DNA from: JAJTFW01 sp903922455
GTDB lineage: Bacteria > Bacteroidota > Bacteroidia > AKYH767-A > OLB10
Length of the DNA stretch: 64,000 nt
Assembly: GCA_943329665.2 (NCBI GenBank)
Contig: CALQEU020000006.1
Span: 81,202-145,201 of the forward strand
Reading direction: 5' to 3'
Below, piece after piece: positions 61,090 through 64,000 of the stretch. Within the stretch, counting starts at the first letter, position 1, and every line of letters begins with the position of its first letter. The notes below the pieces were generated by a model. It had not been told where the DNA came from. It saw nothing but the letters and a program-made list of their open reading frames with translations, and made no database searches. The position numbers were made by a program, and so were the translations under genes.

Positions 61090-61656
61090 TTATTTGGTAG
61101 TATAACTATTTTCTTTGTTTAACTCTTGTACTAAAATCATAAGCTGATTTCGGGCTCTGGAGTATTGCGATTTGCTGGTCCCTTCACTGATGCCCAACAT
61201 CACTCCAATTTCTTTATGCGAATATCCCTCTATGGCGTGGAGGTTGAAGACGGTTTTGTATCCAATAGGTAGCTTTTGTAATTCTGCCATCAATTCAGCT
61301 GCTCCTATTTCATGACCTATTACTGGCTCATCTCCCTCTTCTTTTACGTCTGCTAAATCTGTCCACAACATTTTCTGTTGACGAAGATGATCTAAAGCCG
61401 TATTCACCATCACTCTTCTTATCCATCCCTCTAAGGAACCTTCCGCTTTGTAAGAACTAATTTTTTGAAAGACCTTAATAAATCCCTCTTGTAACAGATC
61501 CTCCGCTTCTTCTTTTTGCTTCGTGTAGCGTAAACAAACACCAAACATCTTCCTCGCAAACTTTTCGTAGAGCAACCGCTGAGCGGAAGCATCTTCGCGA
61601 AGTATGGCTTCTAGTATTTGCTCATCGGTCATTTCTAAAGGACGCTGTAAAGACAT
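61090..61656 (-). CDS. ECF-type RNA polymerase sigma factor
   Basis: 188 residues. Region 2 is AQRLLYEKFARKMFGVCLRY followed by EEAEDLLQEGFIKVFQK; region 4 is LPIGYKTVFNLHAIEGYSHK followed by EIGVMLGISEGTSKSQYSRA. No regions 1 or 3, so it is an extracytoplasmic-function sigma factor. It heads a three-gene operon with a membrane protein and a T9SS type B surface protein. The upstream sequence has TAAATTGC ending five bases before the ATG, a weak -7 match. Confidence 0.93.
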   Translation of the reverse strand: MSLQRPLEMTDEQILEAILREDASAQRLLYEKFARKMFGVCLRYTKQKEEAEDLLQEGFIKVFQKISSYKAEGSLEGWIRRVMVNTALDHLRQQKMLWTDLADVKEEGDEPVIGHEIGAAELMAELQKLPIGYKTVFNLHAIEGYSHKEIGVMLGISEGTSKSQYSRARNQLMILVQELNKENSYTTK

Positions 61657-61917
61657 AGATGCAATTTACGAGTTTGAGGTTGCATGGAGGATTGGCAGTT
61701 TTGTTAAGTTGCTTATAATCAACGTGGAAAATTAGCGCTTTTTTTGATTGTGTTTTTTAAGGAATGAATGGTAACCAAGAACTGCAAATGTCGATTTTTA
61801 ATCTTCGTATTCGCCTTTTAAGATTAAATGCCTTTTTATGAAATATTCTATAGTGATTACCTTAAAAGGGACACAGATTCACCCAAAAATGAATCGAAAT
61901 GGCAAGCTTCTGTTTCG

Positions 61918-61925
61918 TACCTTCG
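61918..61925 (+). promoter_or_regulatory. -7 box of lepA
   Basis: TACCTTCG, one mismatch to TAnnTTTG, ending seven bases before the ATG at 61933. It supports the short lepA start over the ATG at 61828. Confidence 0.5.
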
Positions 61926-61932
61926 CGCACCT

Positions 61933-63720
61933 ATGGAGCACCTTCGGAATTTCTGTATCATCGCACATATTGATCATGGTAAGTCTACTTTGGCCGATCG
62001 TCTGTTGGAATATACTAATACAGTGTCTAAGAGAGATTTGCAAGCTCAAGTGCTTGACAATATGGATCTTGAGCGGGAGCGCGGCATTACGATTAAGAGT
62101 CACGCCATTCAAATGGATTATTCCTTGAATGGGAAGAATTATGCCTTGAACCTGATTGATACCCCCGGCCACGTGGATTTTAGTTATGAAGTTTCTCGAT
62201 CTATTGCTGCCTGCGAAGGAGCCCTTTTGATTGTAGATGCTGCTCAGGGCATTCAAGCTCAAACGATTTCTAATTTGTATTTGGCCTTAGGGAATGATTT
62301 AACGATCATCCCGATTTTAAATAAAATAGACCTTCCTAGCGCCGAACCTGAATTGGTAAAGGATCAAATTGTGGACCTCTTAGGATGTGATCGCGATGAG
62401 ATTTTATCCGCCTCCGGGAAAACTGGAATGGGCGTTTTGGAAATTTTAGAAGCCATCGTCACTCGTATTCCTGCTCCTAAAGGCGATCCAACAGCACCCT
62501 TAAAAGCACTTATCTTCGATTCGGTATATAATTCTTTCCGTGGAATCATCGCATATTATAAAGTGATGGATGGTGAAATCAGAACGGGAGATCATGTGAA
62601 GTTCGTCTCTACCGATTCTGCATATCATGCCGATGAAATTGGAATTCTTCGTTTAGATAAATCGCCACGCGATGTTGTAAAAACCGGTGATGTAGGTTAT
62701 ATCATCTCTGGAATTAAAAACGCGAAGGAAGTAAAAGTGGGTGATACCATTACGCATATCGCTCGACCTACCATTACAGCCATCGAAGGATTTGAAGACG
62801 TGAAGCCGATGGTATTCGCTGGAATTTATCCTGTAGATACTGACGAGTATGAAGAACTTCGTGCTTCCCTCGAAAAATTACAACTGAACGATGCATCTCT
62901 CACTTTCGAACCAGAATCTTCTGCCGCTTTAGGCTTCGGATTCCGTTGCGGATTTTTAGGAATGCTGCACATGGAGATTATACAGGAACGTCTGGAACGA
63001 GAATTCGACATGACGGTAATTACCACCGTTCCTAACGTATCGTATTTTGCTTATTTATTAAACGGAACCGAATTCATTGTAAATAACCCAAGCGATTTCC
63101 CCGATCCTAGCCGACTCGATCGCATTGAAGAACCTTATATCAAAGCTTCCATCATCACCAAAGCCGATTTCGTTGGACCTGTGATGAGTCTTTGTATTAA
63201 TAAGCGCGGAGAAATTGTAAACCAAAGTTACCTTACCACCGATCGAGTAGAATTGGTTTTTAATATGCCACTTGCTGAAATCGTTTTTGATTTTTATGAT
63301 AAGCTTAAGTCCATTTCTAAAGGATATGCTTCTTTCGATTATCATATGATTGGTTATCGTCAAAGTCATCTTGTCCGTTTGGATATTAAATTAAACGGCG
63401 AACCCGTCGATGCACTTTCTGCATTAATTCATCGCGATCATGCCTTCACTTTTGGAAAGAAAATTTGTGAGAAGTTGAAAGAGTTAATCACTCGCCAGCA
63501 ATTTGAAATTATTATTCAAGCAGCTATCGGAGCAAAAATTATCGCTCGTGAAACGGTGAAAGCATTGCGCAAAGATGTAACTGCAAAATGTTATGGTGGT
63601 GATATCTCTCGTAAACGTAAATTACTCGAAAAGCAAAAAGAAGGTAAGAAACGTATGCGTCAGGTAGGATCTGTTGAAATCCCACAAGAAGCTTTCTTGG
63701 CAGTGTTGAAGCTGGACTAA
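61933..63720 (+). CDS. lepA: Elongation factor 4 (LepA)
   Basis: Ribosome back-translocase GTPase. 595 residues from the ATG at 61933, starting MEHLRNFCIIAHIDHGKST, the standard family N-terminus and length; an ATG 35 codons upstream is open but adds residues foreign to the family. G motifs: AHIDHGKST, ERERGITIKSH, DTPGHVDF and NKIDLPSA. The LepA-specific C-terminal domain includes KCYGGDISRKRKLLEKQKEG and IPQEAFLAVLK. Confidence 0.97.
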   Translation: MEHLRNFCIIAHIDHGKSTLADRLLEYTNTVSKRDLQAQVLDNMDLERERGITIKSHAIQMDYSLNGKNYALNLIDTPGHVDFSYEVSRSIAACEGALLIVDAAQGIQAQTISNLYLALGNDLTIIPILNKIDLPSAEPELVKDQIVDLLGCDRDEILSASGKTGMGVLEILEAIVTRIPAPKGDPTAPLKALIFDSVYNSFRGIIAYYKVMDGEIRTGDHVKFVSTDSAYHADEIGILRLDKSPRDVVKTGDVGYIISGIKNAKEVKVGDTITHIARPTITAIEGFEDVKPMVFAGIYPVDTDEYEELRASLEKLQLNDASLTFEPESSAALGFGFRCGFLGMLHMEIIQERLEREFDMTVITTVPNVSYFAYLLNGTEFIVNNPSDFPDPSRLDRIEEPYIKASIITKADFVGPVMSLCINKRGEIVNQSYLTTDRVELVFNMPLAEIVFDFYDKLKSISKGYASFDYHMIGYRQSHLVRLDIKLNGEPVDALSALIHRDHAFTFGKKICEKLKELITRQQFEIIIQAAIGAKIIARETVKALRKDVTAKCYGGDISRKRKLLEKQKEGKKRMRQVGSVEIPQEAFLAVLKLD

Positions 63721-63777
63721 CGGTTCGTTGGAACGAGTTTGTATTTTATTTAAATTATTACTTCGGATATTTTTTTT

Positions 63778-63835
63778 GCTTCTAGCTTCTAGCTTCTGGT
63801 CGCGAAGCCTCGCCACTTAGTGATCTTGAACATGA
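63778..63835. repeat. Heptamer repeat, TCGCGAAGCCTCGC core and 9-mer motif together
   Basis: GCTTCTA, GCTTCTA, GCTTCTG units, then GTCGCGAAGCCTCGCC, then CACTTAGTGATC. This site joins all three repeat types seen separately elsewhere in the window, and so defines the order of the compound element. Confidence 0.6.
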
Positions 63836-63908
63836 AAATTTATTAGTAAAACTAGATCAGATTCAAAGAATGATCAATAGTTACATTTCAAAACTCCGAT
63901 CAAACTAG
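63822..63908 (+). pseudogene. Possible C-terminal remnant of a four-helix-bundle protein
   Basis: The frame ending at the TAG at 63906-63908 reads LEHENLLVKLDQIQRMINSY then ISKLRSN. The amphipathic pattern LLxKLDxIxRMIxxxIxxLR resembles the last helix of the four-helix-bundle (23S rRNA intervening-sequence) protein family. Nothing of the rest of the gene is present, and it abuts the repeat element. Weak, short evidence. The final 90 bases of the window show nothing recognisable. Confidence 0.3.
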
Positions 63909-64000
63909 CTGATGTCTTTAGGCTTTTAGCTACAGTGATTTGTACTACCAAATTGCAAGTATGACATTATTAGTCGAAAAAATAAACTAGAACTAATGTC

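Noticed and set aside
61828..61932. 35-residue N-terminal extension of LepA
   Set aside because: Not part of the family; a -7 box lies immediately before the standard ATG at 61933.
1..64000. tRNA or rRNA genes
   Set aside because: I scanned for T-loop (GGTTCRANTCC-like) and rRNA signatures and saw none; a dedicated tRNA or covariance-model search could still find one.

Overview
This 64 kb window is AT-rich Bacteroidota chromosome. The evidence is the repeated -7 promoter box TAnnTTTG with almost no Shine-Dalgarno sequences, six complete or broken genes ending in type IX secretion system (T9SS) sorting domains, a SprE/PorW-type lipoprotein, and a SUF operon with a DUF2480 gene. The order within Bacteroidota cannot be fixed from this window. 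I see no rRNA, tRNA, CRISPR array, prophage or intact insertion sequence. Coding density is high, and the longer gaps hold dispersed degenerate repeats and gene remnants.

Layout. 0-3.2 kb: thiL (minus), then a DUF47/PhoU-like gene paired with a PiT phosphate permease. 3.2-3.8 kb: a repeat-filled gap with a ~166-bp tandem duplication. 3.8-10.6 kb: a complete SUF iron-sulfur operon (A-type carrier, sufB, sufC, sufD, sufS, sufE, sufT, DUF2480). 10.7-14.1 kb: a TonB-C protein, a polyprenyl diphosphate synthase and dnaG. 14.4-19.5 kb (minus): two T9SS cargo genes, a propeller protein and a 1264-residue protein that begins with a lysyl-oxidase-like domain. 19.8-23.6 kb (minus): an operon of membrane TPR protein, lipoprotein and thioredoxin-like protein. 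23.9-24.9 kb: a small lipoprotein with a near-ideal promoter, convergent with a secreted protein across a strong shared terminator. 25.0-28.2 kb (minus): a four-gene overlapping operon (YidD, two related membrane proteins, WD40). 28.3-30.8 kb (minus): membrane pyrophosphatase with an unusual cysteine-rich tail. 31.3-33.8 kb: a T9SS gene broken by an internal ~0.5 kb inversion. 33.8-43.6 kb: secreted protein, membrane LytTR regulator, SprE/PorW, M23 peptidase, AsmA-like protein and histidine kinase. 44-45.7 kb: SBBP-repeat T9SS cargo. 46-49.7 kb: hemW, cyclase, lipoprotein, ArsC-like and EamA genes. 50-54 kb: GNAT, yicC-gmk-nadD and purQ. 54.1-55.5 kb: a barrel protein, then a stranded T9SS sorting-domain remnant and an IS4 transposase remnant. 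55.6-61.7 kb (minus): metF, then an operon of ECF sigma factor, one-pass membrane protein with a type B C-terminal domain, and a large type B surface protein. 61.9-63.7 kb: lepA.

How the genes work together. The themes are iron-sulfur assembly, housekeeping (dnaG, lepA, gmk, nadD, purQ, metF, thiL) and a surface/secretion programme built on T9SS. The best candidates for undescribed biology are the sigma factor / membrane-tethered sorting-domain protein / surface protein operon at 56.7-61.7 kb, the lysyl-oxidase-like secreted protein at 15.7-19.5 kb, the cysteine-rich pyrophosphatase tail at 28.3-28.6 kb, and the recurring intergenic elements built from 7-bp and 9-bp phased degenerate units. 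Functions come from motif recognition by eye; no database search was run.
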